From: JBGSKY01 sp041740995
GTDB taxonomy: Bacteria > Planctomycetota > Planctomycetia > Pirellulales > Pirellulaceae
Length of the DNA: 64,000 bases
NCBI GenBank assembly: GCA_041740995.1
Contig: JBGSKY010000254.1
Span: forward strand, 22,098-86,097
Reading direction: 5' to 3'
Positions 18,180-27,239 of the stretch are shown here, in pieces (position 1 is the first letter of the stretch; each line of letters starts with the position of its first letter). The notes under the pieces are model-generated. The model saw only the letters and a list, made by a program, of their open reading frames with translations, ran no database searches and had not been told where the DNA came from. A program made the translations under genes and the position numbers.

Positions 18180-18287
18180 ACGTCCATAGCGGTGTCAGCG
18201 CGACAAAGATCGATGACTACGTCAGCCACCTCGGTGCTGACATGAATTTCCCAGTGCTCAACTTCCTCTATCCCGAGATGACGTACT

Positions 18288-19469
18288 ATGAAACTTCTGA
18301 TGCTTGTTTTCGGTTTGATTTTGTCGGTGCCCCCATTGAGCAGCCACGCTCAGCTGCCCGACGATTTTCGAACACTTGCGATTGGTGATCAAGCGCCTGC
18401 GTTCAAGCTGATGGGCATCGACGATAAAGAATGGTCGCTGAAAGATTTTAGCGATGCGGAAGTACTGATGGTTTACTTCACTTCCAATCATTGCCCTGTT
18501 TGCCACGCTCAAGATCCCCGACTGCTGAGCTTGATTGAGGAACTTAAGGGCAAGAGCTTTCGCGTCGTTGCAATCAATCCAAATTCAGGCGACGGATTAA
18601 GGGCAGACGAACTTGGTTTTTCGAAATACGACGACAGCTTCGAAGACATGAAGCTTTACGCGGCGGATGAAGGTTTTACTTTTCCCTATTTGTATGATGG
18701 TCAAACGCAAGCGGTTGCCAAGTCCTATGGTTGCCTGGCTACTCCGCATGTTTTCATATTTGATTCGCAACGAAAACTCCAGTACCAGGGCTGGTTAGAC
18801 GACTCGCGATTTGCGAACCCGGCAAGCGTCAAACGGACCGATGCAAAAGATGCGATCCAAGCGCTGTTGGCAGGAAAAGAAGTTGCGATCAAAGAGACCA
18901 AGCCGTTTGGCTGCTCGACTAAGTGGCGAGAAAAAATTTCAGCCGTGGCCGACGATAACGAGCGGTGGGAAAAAGCGAAGATTACGTTAGAAAAAATCGA
19001 TTCGGCAGGCATCGCAAAATTGGTTGAGAACGACACAAAAAAGTACCGCTTGTTTAATGTTTGGTCGACGACCTGCGTTCCGTGCGTCTTGGAGTTTCCT
19101 GGCTTGATCAATATTTCACGACGGATGGGATTGCGCGATTTCGAGTTGATTACCATCAGCACTGACGACCCAAGCGATGAAGCGAAAGCGAAAAAGTTTC
19201 TCGAAACGATGCGGGCTGCGCTGCCGCCGAAGCTCGCCTACAGTCTAGAAGCAGAAGGTCGTCGATCGAATAATTATCTTTATAGCGAAGCGAGCATGGA
19301 TTCATTGATTCAGGCACTCGACCCGCAGTGGCCCGGCCCTCAGCCGTACACGCTGTTAGTCGCCCCTGGCGGCGACGTTGTTTTCCGCCATAGCGGCAAA
19401 ATTGGCGAGGCAGAATTACTTGACGAAATTTTGAAAGTTATGACCACCACCTCCGTACCAACCCCATGA
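18288..19469 (+). CDS. Exported protein with two thioredoxin-fold domains
   Basis: The 393-residue product has a signal peptide (MKLLMLVFGLILSVPPLSSH, about 1-22). An AhpC/TSA-like redoxin domain (about 25-190) follows, with the redox motif CPVC in TSNHCPVCHAQDP. A second thioredoxin-like domain (about 240-390) carries CVPC in WSTTCVPCVLEFPGL. Both CxxC pairs are intact, so it may be an extracytoplasmic thiol oxidoreductase like ResA/TlpA relatives. Tandem redoxin fusions are frequent among planctomycete exported proteins. It begins 108 bases after the AKR gene; a promoter in that gap is possible. Confidence 0.85.
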   Translation: MKLLMLVFGLILSVPPLSSHAQLPDDFRTLAIGDQAPAFKLMGIDDKEWSLKDFSDAEVLMVYFTSNHCPVCHAQDPRLLSLIEELKGKSFRVVAINPNSGDGLRADELGFSKYDDSFEDMKLYAADEGFTFPYLYDGQTQAVAKSYGCLATPHVFIFDSQRKLQYQGWLDDSRFANPASVKRTDAKDAIQALLAGKEVAIKETKPFGCSTKWREKISAVADDNERWEKAKITLEKIDSAGIAKLVENDTKKYRLFNVWSTTCVPCVLEFPGLINISRRMGLRDFELITISTDDPSDEAKAKKFLETMRAALPPKLAYSLEAEGRRSNNYLYSEASMDSLIQALDPQWPGPQPYTLLVAPGGDVVFRHSGKIGEAELLDEILKVMTTTSVPTP

Positions 19470-19561
19470 TTGTGAGTTAAGCGAACGATCATTTGGAATA
19501 GAAGTTGCTTTGCTTATAGTAGTCTTGAGGATTATCGACTCTGTAAGTTTTGGAAGCAGCA

Positions 19562-19690
19562 ATGAGCAAGCTATTACGCGGTTTGGTGGCAGGTGCTGGG
19601 GCATGGAAGCTTGGAGGTGGTTGCTTTTCAACAATCCTTATCTTTATATTGCTTTGGTGGTTGCTCGGCAATTTCGCTCTCTTCCAATAG
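19562..19690 (+). CDS. Small 42-residue single-pass membrane protein
   Basis: An ATG at 19562 preceded by GGAAGCAGC opens a 42-codon frame ending in TAG at 19690. The product begins MSKLLRGLVAGAGAWKLGGG, then has a Cys, a hydrophobic helix (about residues 23-36, TILIFILLWWLLG) and a short NFALFQ end. The glycine-rich stretch followed by a Trp-rich helix ending in WLLG resembles small proteins seen in other Gram-negative genomes, but I cannot name a family. It lies 92 bases after the redoxin gene. It is supported by the start context, the membrane-protein composition and clean termination. Confidence 0.6.
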   Translation: MSKLLRGLVAGAGAWKLGGGCFSTILIFILLWWLLGNFALFQ

Positions 19691-19950
19691 GCGATCGCGA
19701 TTAAAATTGAACGCTCGGCGTGCGATCATATTGGCGTTATAAATTCGTGCCGAGCAGTTGCAAAGCTGGCCTAATCGGCAATTCTTACCTAACTCATTTC
19801 AAGTCCGCGATTGCGACGACTGGAACTGATGATCGCTCTTGTGCAGGGTTTCGCCGGAACGATCGATATCTACGGTAGACAGAGCAAAATCGTTTCAATT
19901 TGCATTTTGCTGTTTAACCATGCGAACGTTGAAGTTCGGAATTTTTGAAC

Positions 19951-21273
19951 ATGAAGCCGCCATCTAGCCATTTGAAAGCCGCCTGTCGCTGGCGAATGGT
20001 TTTGAGTGTGGTGATTTGTTGGCTAGGCTGCACACTTGGCGTTCATGGGCAAGCTCCACCTCAACTGACATTTGCCGTCGATCTTGCCGATAGTACGGAT
20101 GGCGTGAACGCGACGCTTGGCTACCAAACTCTGACTGAGCCGTTAACGCTCGACCCTGCCACGACGATTGATGAGCGTATGCCAGCGACTCGGCAAGAGC
20201 TGCTTGGCGATAGTATTACCCTTTACTCTTTTGCTAACGCAGCCCTGACGAAGATTTCCGAACCCCAAGGGACGTTGCTCGACAGGACGGGTGTGACTCA
20301 AGTCGTCGCGGAGAACCGTCGCAATCTTGACCCATATCTCGCGGTTCGATCAAACAAGAAAAACGATTGCAAGTCGAACGAAGCTTGCGAAGCGGTCCGC
20401 CGAAAAATTTTGCAGTGCGTTTCCGAACGCCAGCATCAGGTTTTGCTTCAGCGTGCGCTGCAGGCGCATTATATTGTGCACGCGACTACGCTTTTGGCCA
20501 TCGAACAAGTCGCTGCTTACAAGCAGCTCGACACGTTTACTGAAAAGCAATTGGTTGCGAGGGAGTCGGGTTTCGCGATCAAAGATCCGCTGGCGATTGA
20601 TCGTTTGCGAGTGCGACTTGACGATTCGACAGTCCAGATCATTTCGGCCCATCAAGCAAGCCGATCGGTGTTGGCGACAATCACCGCGTCGACGATCTTT
20701 TGCGATTACCAGCCCGCGTTAGAGCTGACGTGTGACCGGCCGGACGAGCCGCTTTGCGATGCGATCCAATCCGCTCAAGCCCGCCGCAGCGACCTGCGGG
20801 CGTTGCAAATCTTTTATTGTTCGCTCAGTAACGAAACGGATTGCGATTGGACCGAGCTCTTGCCGCTGGTCAGCAACATTGCCTCACCATTGCCGGGTAT
20901 CAATCGATCGCACAAGTCTGGGCTGTTGGCATACTTTCACCGCGATGAAATTGATTTCAAGCGGGAAGTTTTGCGACGCGCGGTCGACGATGCTATCGAT
21001 CAGCTGCGAACGAGAATTGCCGCTGAAGTCACTGCGGCGTGGTACAAACGCGACGAAGCTGCGCAGCGGCTTGCAATCGCTAAACAATTAACTGATTTAG
21101 CGGTCAGGCGTCAGAGCCAATTGGCAATCTTCAATGCCGAAGTCACGGTCAGCCTGAACGAAATTGTCGACGCGGATGTGGCGTTGCGAACTGCAAAGGG
21201 CGAGGAGATCAATCGGCTCCGAGATTGCCAGCTCGCCGACGTCGACCTCATGTTCTCAACTGGCCGTCTGTAG
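19951..21273 (+). CDS. Exported helical protein, possibly TolC-like
   Basis: From the ATG at 19951 the 440-residue product has a signal peptide (VLSVVICWLGCTLGVHGQA) and is otherwise almost wholly helical, with long amphipathic stretches and repeated Ala/Gln/Arg-rich segments such as AAEVTAAWYKRDEAAQRLAI followed by heptad-like spacing. This would fit an outer-membrane-factor (TolC) type coiled coil, with the late VSLNEIVDADVALRTAKGE region resembling the TolC equatorial helices. No beta-barrel signature is clear and an efflux pump gene is not adjacent. Four to five internal Cys residues are unusual for TolC. I treat the family as tentative. Confidence 0.6.
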   Translation: MKPPSSHLKAACRWRMVLSVVICWLGCTLGVHGQAPPQLTFAVDLADSTDGVNATLGYQTLTEPLTLDPATTIDERMPATRQELLGDSITLYSFANAALTKISEPQGTLLDRTGVTQVVAENRRNLDPYLAVRSNKKNDCKSNEACEAVRRKILQCVSERQHQVLLQRALQAHYIVHATTLLAIEQVAAYKQLDTFTEKQLVARESGFAIKDPLAIDRLRVRLDDSTVQIISAHQASRSVLATITASTIFCDYQPALELTCDRPDEPLCDAIQSAQARRSDLRALQIFYCSLSNETDCDWTELLPLVSNIASPLPGINRSHKSGLLAYFHRDEIDFKREVLRRAVDDAIDQLRTRIAAEVTAAWYKRDEAAQRLAIAKQLTDLAVRRQSQLAIFNAEVTVSLNEIVDADVALRTAKGEEINRLRDCQLADVDLMFSTGRL

Positions 21274-21543
21274 TAGGACGGATTTTAGCGTCTGCCCAAG
21301 TGTCTTGACGAAATCGACGCGTTTCGTTGCGCTCGCGGATTGGCTTTTTCCGAATTCTAAGGTTTTGCCCGAGGAATCCGCATTCAATCGCTGCAATTCG
21401 CAAAAAAGTCGGAAAAGCGGAAAATTGAACTTAACCCAAAATTGATATCGCCGCGTATACTGACAAACAGTAATAACGTAGTGTGCAGGAGTTTCGGACT
21501 TTCTTATCTGGCCGGTCCCTGCCGAAGTTTTGATGGGAAGGGT

Positions 21544-23457
21544 ATGCGAAGCTTGATGACATACTTCCGATTCACGGCAACGATTTTGGCGATTTTGACG
21601 CTGGCATCCGTCAGTTTCGCTGCCGACAATCTTGCCGATTCTCGAATTTCCGATAATTCCAATTCCAGTGGCAGTCTCGCCCTCTCGATCGATAAAGAAC
21701 AACGGTTGTTGGCCGACCAGTTCGCCAAGCTAGAAGAGCTTTTTATCCGACTTGCCGAGCTTGATGGTGGCGCTAACCCAACGCGGGCAAGCCTTCTCAA
21801 TCAGGCCGCCCAATTGAGCAAGCAGTTGGCAACTCAGCAACGGTTGAGCATCGCTGTCGATCTGCTTGCGAAGAATCAATTTACGCGAGCTTTGCAAGAA
21901 CAGGAAGCGGCGAGAGATAACCTGCGACGATTGCTGGAGCTGCTACAGCGCGAGAATCGCTCGGAGCGACTGAAAGACGATCGTCTTCGAATCGAACAAC
22001 TCATAAAGGATGTGCAGCGTATCGGGCGGCTGCAAAAATCTCTTCGTGGACGAACGGAAGCTGGTCAAGACAAAACCGAATCGACTGACGAGCAAAAGAG
22101 TCTTTCGGATCAAGCTGAAGCCCTCGCCAAAGAACTTGACAAGCTAGCTGCTCCACCTGAATCGAAAGAGAAAACCGAAAACGGCTCAGCCGACGCCGGT
22201 GAAGACCAATCCGAAGAAAACCAAGCCGACGAACCAACCAACCCAGCGGAAAAAGCACCAGGGCCATCAAAGGATGGCGAAAAGGGCGAACCAAATCAAG
22301 GCAACGAAGGAAAACAAGCCGAGCCAAAAGATTCATCATCTGAAAAAAGCGACGCGAACGATTCCGAGCCAAAAGGATCTGAATCGCAAGACGGCAAATC
22401 GGAGAACGAGAATAACAATAGCGAGAAGAAAAATAGTGATCAGCAATCTCCCAAATCGGACGGAAAAGAGTCGCAGTCAGAGAGTCAACCAAGTCAGGGC
22501 AAGCCATCAGATAGCTCGCCTCAACAATCCGGCAGCGAATCGCAGCCCGGTCAAGCTGGAGAAAACGACCAATCGCAAGACGAGCAACCTAAAGAACAGC
22601 CGCCTCAATCGCAGGAACAACGGGCTCAGCAACGCGTCCAACGGGCTCAGCAACGAATGGAAAAAGCGGTCGAAGAGCTTGAAGAGGATAAACGCCCCGA
22701 CGCGGTAAAAGAACAACGAGCGGCCGAAGAAGAATTGGCGGCCGCTGTCGAAGAGCTCGAACGCATCTTGCAACAAATGCGAGAAGAAGAAGCTGAGCGG
22801 CAACTTGCGGATTTACAATCTCGATTTCGTCGGATGCTGACCATGCAAACGCAGATATTAACAGAGACTGAAAAGTATGCTCACGAGAACGTGAGCGTTG
22901 ATCCGCGACAACGCGAGTTGCAATCAGTGAAACTTTCGATCGAAGAACGTAAAGTTTTGATCGAAGGTCAGCGCGCGATGTTGCTGCTCGAAGAAGAAGG
23001 CAGCTCGATGGCTTTTCCAGAAGCGGTCGAACAGATTAACAGCGACCTTGCGATCTTGATCGAGCTTTTCAATGCGTCTCGATTAGATGCCGCCAACGTC
23101 GACTTGCAAACTCAAGTTGTCTCAACCCTGGAAGAGCTGATCGAGGCATTAACCAAGGCCCAGAAGGATGCTGAGAAGAAGAAACAAGATAAACAACAAA
23201 ATGCACAGCAGGGTAATCCGCCCGAACAAAATCAGCAATTGGTCGATGCCCTGGCAGAGCTTCGATTGATTAAGACGTTGCAACTACGAATTAACAAACG
23301 GACCCTTTCGCTAGCCGAACAAGCCGGTGCGGTCGACGACCCATTGGGACCGATCAATGATCCGTTGCTGACCAGACAAGTTCGCGAACTTTCAGATCGA
23401 CAAATGCGAGTCGAGCGCGTGATTCGAGATATCGTTTTGGAAGCCGCCCGCAAATAG
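21544..23457 (+). CDS. Exported coiled-coil protein with a long low-complexity acidic linker
   Basis: From the ATG at 21544 the product has about 637 residues, with a signal peptide (FRFTATILAILTLASVSFAA). Helical coiled-coil segments occupy about 60-200, a Ser/Glu/Gln/Lys/Pro-rich disordered region about 205-390, and coiled coil again to the end (EEELAAAVEELERILQQ and later). No enzyme motif is seen. The next gene starts 99 bases downstream and is also an exported coiled-coil protein. Such pairs are found in planctomycetes beside MoxR/VWA (Bat-like) operons, though those genes are not in this window. The upstream in-frame start at 21442 would put 34 residues ahead of the signal peptide and is rejected. 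Confidence 0.8.
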   Translation: MRSLMTYFRFTATILAILTLASVSFAADNLADSRISDNSNSSGSLALSIDKEQRLLADQFAKLEELFIRLAELDGGANPTRASLLNQAAQLSKQLATQQRLSIAVDLLAKNQFTRALQEQEAARDNLRRLLELLQRENRSERLKDDRLRIEQLIKDVQRIGRLQKSLRGRTEAGQDKTESTDEQKSLSDQAEALAKELDKLAAPPESKEKTENGSADAGEDQSEENQADEPTNPAEKAPGPSKDGEKGEPNQGNEGKQAEPKDSSSEKSDANDSEPKGSESQDGKSENENNNSEKKNSDQQSPKSDGKESQSESQPSQGKPSDSSPQQSGSESQPGQAGENDQSQDEQPKEQPPQSQEQRAQQRVQRAQQRMEKAVEELEEDKRPDAVKEQRAAEEELAAAVEELERILQQMREEEAERQLADLQSRFRRMLTMQTQILTETEKYAHENVSVDPRQRELQSVKLSIEERKVLIEGQRAMLLLEEEGSSMAFPEAVEQINSDLAILIELFNASRLDAANVDLQTQVVSTLEELIEALTKAQKDAEKKKQDKQQNAQQGNPPEQNQQLVDALAELRLIKTLQLRINKRTLSLAEQAGAVDDPLGPINDPLLTRQVRELSDRQMRVERVIRDIVLEAARK

Positions 23458-23556
23458 TTGGAACTGATGCTACGACATCGCAGCGCCGAATCTCAACATA
23501 GCAAACAAGACTCTGAGAATTACGTCTCCTTGAACTCTAGAAAAATCTAAATCCGA

Positions 23557-24618
23557 ATGAAACGGCCCGCACTCATATTCTGTTTCGCAACCTTGTGCAG
23601 TTCATTTGCAATCGCGGATAGTGGCCTAGAAAAGAAAGCCTCCTGGAGTTGGCCCTCATCTAAATTACTGAGCAATCAATTTGACCAGTATGTCCAATCC
23701 GCTCGCGCAGCCGACCAGGAAATCGACACTGAGGAATCGATCGCTCGGGATTGGAGTGATGCTGTTGCTAACGTCCAAGGTCCGCAACTGCTCGACGATT
23801 GGGTCCGTGTGGTATCGAGCGTCGCGCCTGAATTGCATGATTTTTTGATTCACATCATTCAACCTAATTCAAATGAAAAAGGCGACCAGGTTGTATCCCA
23901 GTTTACTACGATTAGCCAATCGCTCTCGCCTTATCTTGAAAAGAACGGACGGCTAATCGTCGGGCGTTATCTAGCACAAAATCAATTGTACGACGAAGCA
24001 ATTGAAGTTCTGGAACCGCTCCAAGTCGATGAAGTAGTCGATCCATCGTCGTTGCTGTTTTATCGTGCGGTTTCTTACCACCATGTCCTGCGCCGCGATG
24101 AATGCCTCAGTTCGATCGATACATTGCTCCAGCGCGAGAGTGAATTGGTCAGTCGATACGCGGTTCTGTCGAAATTGATGCGAGCGGACATCCAGCCATT
24201 GAAGGAAGACTCGCTCGATGAAATTGCTCGATTGATGAGCGACGTTCAAAGGCGTTTAGAACTTGAACGAAGCGGCAAGGTCGTTCGTGCTCAGGAAGAC
24301 ACCATTATTGAAAAGCTTGACAAGAAAATCGATGAAATCGAACAGCAGCTGCAGGAGATGCAGCAGCAACAAGCACAAGCCCAGGGCCAAGCCGGCGATT
24401 CCAACCCGAACGGCAAACCGATGCAGGATTCTCAAATCGCTGGCGGAAGTGGCCCGGGAAACGTGACGCCAAAGGACATCGGGCAAAAATCAGGATGGGG
24501 TGATTTGCCGCCGGCTCAGCGCCAAGAGGCATTGCAGAACATGACCCAAGACCTCCCGTCACATTACCGGGAAATTATCGAAGCTTATTTCAAACGACTG
24601 GCGACCGAATCGCGATAG
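23557..24618 (+). CDS. Exported protein with a Gln-rich coiled coil and a conserved C-terminal motif
   Basis: The 353-residue product begins MKRPALIFCFATLCSSFAIA, a signal peptide. A helical domain (about 25-240) with TPR-like helix pairs precedes a coiled coil (KLDKKIDEIEQQLQEMQQQQ) and a disordered Gly/Asn/Pro linker. It ends with a motif centred on SGWGDLPPAQRQEALQ and LPSHYREIIEAYFKRLA. This last motif is a recurring C-terminal end of exported planctomycete proteins associated with Bat/VWA systems, an association recalled and not tested here. Its 3' end overlaps the convergent polysaccharide deacetylase gene by 29 bases. Confidence 0.8.
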   Translation: MKRPALIFCFATLCSSFAIADSGLEKKASWSWPSSKLLSNQFDQYVQSARAADQEIDTEESIARDWSDAVANVQGPQLLDDWVRVVSSVAPELHDFLIHIIQPNSNEKGDQVVSQFTTISQSLSPYLEKNGRLIVGRYLAQNQLYDEAIEVLEPLQVDEVVDPSSLLFYRAVSYHHVLRRDECLSSIDTLLQRESELVSRYAVLSKLMRADIQPLKEDSLDEIARLMSDVQRRLELERSGKVVRAQEDTIIEKLDKKIDEIEQQLQEMQQQQAQAQGQAGDSNPNGKPMQDSQIAGGSGPGNVTPKDIGQKSGWGDLPPAQRQEALQNMTQDLPSHYREIIEAYFKRLATESR

Positions 24619-25525
24619 CTTCCGCGTGTTGCTGCATGGTTTTGCAATCAAATTTCTTAGACATCCAGCCCAGCAATTCACGGGCGAGCTTGCACTTGGT
24701 TTCAGTCGTAGACCCCATGGCGGGAAAAAATCTCAAGTCCTGCTCGTCATTGCCGCCCCAAAAGTCTAGCGGGTGCAGCAGCAGAGACGGTTCGATGCCG
24801 TTCATCCAACACCAACGCATTGAGTTGTAGAAGTATGTCTTGGCTAGAAGCTGCGATTTTTCCGCAAGAAACATTACGTAACTTAAGTGAATCGGTACCT
24901 TGAACCAAGGCATCGTCGTCACGGGGATCTCAATCAAGCCAGCGGCGGGGGCTGTCCAACGATAGGGGCGGAGACGCTGAAATCCTTGGCTCGCTGAACC
25001 GAAAAGCAACTTGCGTTTCTCGCGATCGGCTTCGTTGAGCTTGGCATGAAAGAAATAATAAGCTCTAGCAATTGGACCGAGGAACGTCGGAAACGTCGAT
25101 GCATCGTAACGGTAGCCGCGTTTTTTAAGAATCGATAACAGCGTTTCGGAATAACTGAAACCTGGCCCTCGGAAACCGAGCAACGGCTGGCTTGTCACCT
25201 GAGCAATAGCGTCTTCGGTCTTCGATAATTCTTCATCGATCTGGTCAGCAGAATAATGATGCAACCACGGTTCGTGATGAAAAGAGTGGTTGCCTATCTC
25301 ATGACCCGCATCCGCAATTGATCGAAGCGAAGCTTGATTCTCTATTTGTATTGCATCTTGACCAACGACAAAGAATGTTATCGTAAGGCCGAGATCATTG
25401 AGCAGTTCTAAAACTCGTGGAACGAGCGCCGGCAGATACGTCGGAAAGTCTTGCCAACCCGCGTCGCCGTGGGTCTTCATGTAAGACCATTTATTGTCCA
25501 AGTCGAGCGAGATACTTGCAAGCAT
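24590..25525 (-). CDS. Polysaccharide deacetylase (NodB-homology, carbohydrate esterase 4)
   Basis: The 311-residue product starts MLASISLDLDNKWSY, with the metal/catalytic Asp in SLDLD. The metal-binding HxxxH is GNHSFHHEPW, and the next NodB motif is LGFRGPGFSYS. The HPLDF near the C-terminus supplies the late histidine. It has no signal peptide, so it acts in the cytoplasm or on a lipid-linked glycan, as with DUF3473-type enzymes in exopolysaccharide loci. The start lies 4 bases after the acetyltransferase stop, so it is the last gene of the sugar operon. Its last 29 bases overlap a convergent gene. Confidence 0.88.
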   Translation of the reverse strand: MLASISLDLDNKWSYMKTHGDAGWQDFPTYLPALVPRVLELLNDLGLTITFFVVGQDAIQIENQASLRSIADAGHEIGNHSFHHEPWLHHYSADQIDEELSKTEDAIAQVTSQPLLGFRGPGFSYSETLLSILKKRGYRYDASTFPTFLGPIARAYYFFHAKLNEADREKRKLLFGSASQGFQRLRPYRWTAPAAGLIEIPVTTMPWFKVPIHLSYVMFLAEKSQLLAKTYFYNSMRWCWMNGIEPSLLLHPLDFWGGNDEQDLRFFPAMGSTTETKCKLARELLGWMSKKFDCKTMQQHAEAIAIRSPVV

Positions 25526-25529
25526 CGAG

Positions 25530-26147
25530 TCAATCTTCTATTTCTTGCACTAAGTTATCGGTGATCTTGTACCGTCGTGTACAGCTTGAACAAGTGAGTT
25601 CCGCTTGAAGCGCATTGCCAGGTGTCAGCCGAGTTAACAGCAAACCGCAACGACACACGACGCCAGCAGCTTTGGCTGGTGTTCCGTAGACCAAATGAAA
25701 ATCAGGAACATCGCTGGTCACGATAGCGCCCATGCCAACCATCGCCCAACGCCCAATCGTCAGGTCACAACCAATAATACAGCCAGCACCAATCGTCGCA
25801 CCGCACCGCACCAATGTTTTCAAAGTGTGCTCGTTTGGATCGCTGGAAGCAAGCGTTGTAAGGTCTGGACTAGCCGCGCGGGGAAAACGATCGTTAGTAA
25901 ATATGACTCCGGCGGAGACCATCACACCGTCTTCAAGTTCGACGCCGTTACACAGATAGGCCGTCGAGTTAATTTTGCAGCGGTGGCCAATTTTCACATC
26001 ATAAGCAATCGTGGTTTTACCACCGATGATGCACTGTTCACCAATTTGAGCGCCATGGCGAATGTGCACATTATCCCAGACCGACGTACCATCACCGATC
26101 GTCACGTCTGCTTCGACAATAGCGGATGGATGAATCCGAACACTCAT
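25530..26147 (-). CDS. Left-handed beta-helix N-acetyltransferase (WbpD-like) with a putative zinc ribbon
   Basis: The 205-residue product has hexapeptide repeats from residue 8 (SAIVEADVTIGDGTSVWDNV) through about 160, with the ADVTIGDGTSVWDNVHIRHG start and the GCDLTIGRWAMVGMGAIVT segment typical of WbpD/WlbB-type acetyltransferases acting on UDP-3-amino sugars. NDRFPRA is the usual loop. After the helix there is an extra C-terminal module with Cys165, Cys167, Cys186 and Cys189 (CRCG and CSSC), a plausible zinc-binding ribbon not usual in the family. Its start overlaps the stop of the Gfo/Idh gene by 4 bases (ATGA), which indicates translational coupling. Confidence 0.87.
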   Translation of the reverse strand: MSVRIHPSAIVEADVTIGDGTSVWDNVHIRHGAQIGEQCIIGGKTTIAYDVKIGHRCKINSTAYLCNGVELEDGVMVSAGVIFTNDRFPRAASPDLTTLASSDPNEHTLKTLVRCGATIGAGCIIGCDLTIGRWAMVGMGAIVTSDVPDFHLVYGTPAKAAGVVCRCGLLLTRLTPGNALQAELTCSSCTRRYKITDNLVQEIED

Positions 26148-27154
26148 GGACGAGCGACCGACGGTGTCAACGACTCGACGCGAGAATCGATCCAGTCATG
26201 ACGTTTGATCGACCAGTAAGCCGCTTCGATTGCGTTTACCGATGCCATCGCGTCTTCGGAAGTGATTCGCAGTGACTCGGTATCGTTGATGGCACCAAGG
26301 AAGTTGCGAAGTTGGTTGGCAAATGAAGAATGCTTGTCGTACCCGCTACCAAAGACAGTCCAATCCGAATCCGAAGTTCGCTTGTACTTCGATTCTTTCC
26401 AACCGACTAAAGCCGTTCCATCCGTTCCATAAACGCTGACAAACCAAGGTGTTTGTTTGTTGAGGCTCCATGATAGATCGATCGCTGCAAGCGTCCCGGA
26501 CTGGGTCATGGCGTTAATCCGCACTGTATCTTCGACGCTCAAGCCTTGCGCATTGCGTCCCTCAATCGCTTGGATCTTTACAATTGGTCCAAGCAGGTAA
26601 CGGACGATGTCGACAGAATGCGTTCCATTGTCAATCAGCACTCCGCCACCACTCAATTCCGCTTGACTGTTCCATCGCTTCGACATATCGACAAAGCCGG
26701 CAAATGTATTTTCAAACAGAACGATATCGCCGAGCACTCCAGACTCAATCAACTGCTTGACATAGACGAGGTCATCGACAAAACGAAACTTGGATGCCAT
26801 TGTCAGCACCCGATTATGTGTCGCTGCGGTTTCAATCATCTGCATGGCCGACTTGCGATCGATAGCCATTGGCTTCTCACACAATACGTGAATGCCATTA
26901 GCGAGCAACGTTGAACAGATTTCTGGGTGGGTCGATGGTGGCGTACAGACGATGGCCGCATCGACCTGCTCGTTGGCAATCATCGCTTCAACACTTGTAT
27001 AGGCTTTGCAATGATGTGCTTCCGCAACTGCCTGGGCGGTTACCTCGCGGACGTCGACCACAGCGACCAATTCCGCTTGGCGAACCAAATCAAAAACTTG
27101 GAGATGTGTTTGGGCGATTCCGCCAGCGCCAACGAGCGCGATTTTAGTAGTCAT
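26144..27154 (-). CDS. Gfo/Idh/MocA family oxidoreductase (WbpB-like)
   Basis: From the ATG at 27154 the 336-residue product begins MTTKIALVGAGGIAQTHLQV, a Rossmann GAGGIA dinucleotide site. The EKPMAID motif carries the catalytic-type Lys, followed by the C-terminal sheet domain (GGGVLIDNGTHSVDIVRYLLG, with the His in THSVDIVR). In sugar clusters such enzymes oxidise or dehydrate nucleotide sugars, for example WbpB on UDP-GlcNAcA to give the 3-keto form. The gene is 4-base coupled to the downstream acetyltransferase gene. Starts at 27181 and 27205 would add 9 and 17 residues before the Rossmann strand; a GGA lies before 27181, so the exact start is uncertain. Confidence 0.9.
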   Translation of the reverse strand: MTTKIALVGAGGIAQTHLQVFDLVRQAELVAVVDVREVTAQAVAEAHHCKAYTSVEAMIANEQVDAAIVCTPPSTHPEICSTLLANGIHVLCEKPMAIDRKSAMQMIETAATHNRVLTMASKFRFVDDLVYVKQLIESGVLGDIVLFENTFAGFVDMSKRWNSQAELSGGGVLIDNGTHSVDIVRYLLGPIVKIQAIEGRNAQGLSVEDTVRINAMTQSGTLAAIDLSWSLNKQTPWFVSVYGTDGTALVGWKESKYKRTSDSDWTVFGSGYDKHSSFANQLRNFLGAINDTESLRITSEDAMASVNAIEAAYWSIKRHDWIDSRVESLTPSVARP

Positions 27155-27239
27155 GTTGTTTAATTCAGGATGAGTCGACATGTAGTTTTTTCCAATCGAG
27201 CCCACAAGGGGACTCGTTCAATATTGACTAGAGCGAACT

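Noticed and set aside
22001..22803. Long minus-strand frames opposite the low-complexity coiled-coil gene
   Set aside because: They arise from the repetitive GAA/CAA/AGC codons of the real gene and give Arg/Leu/Phe-rich nonsense.
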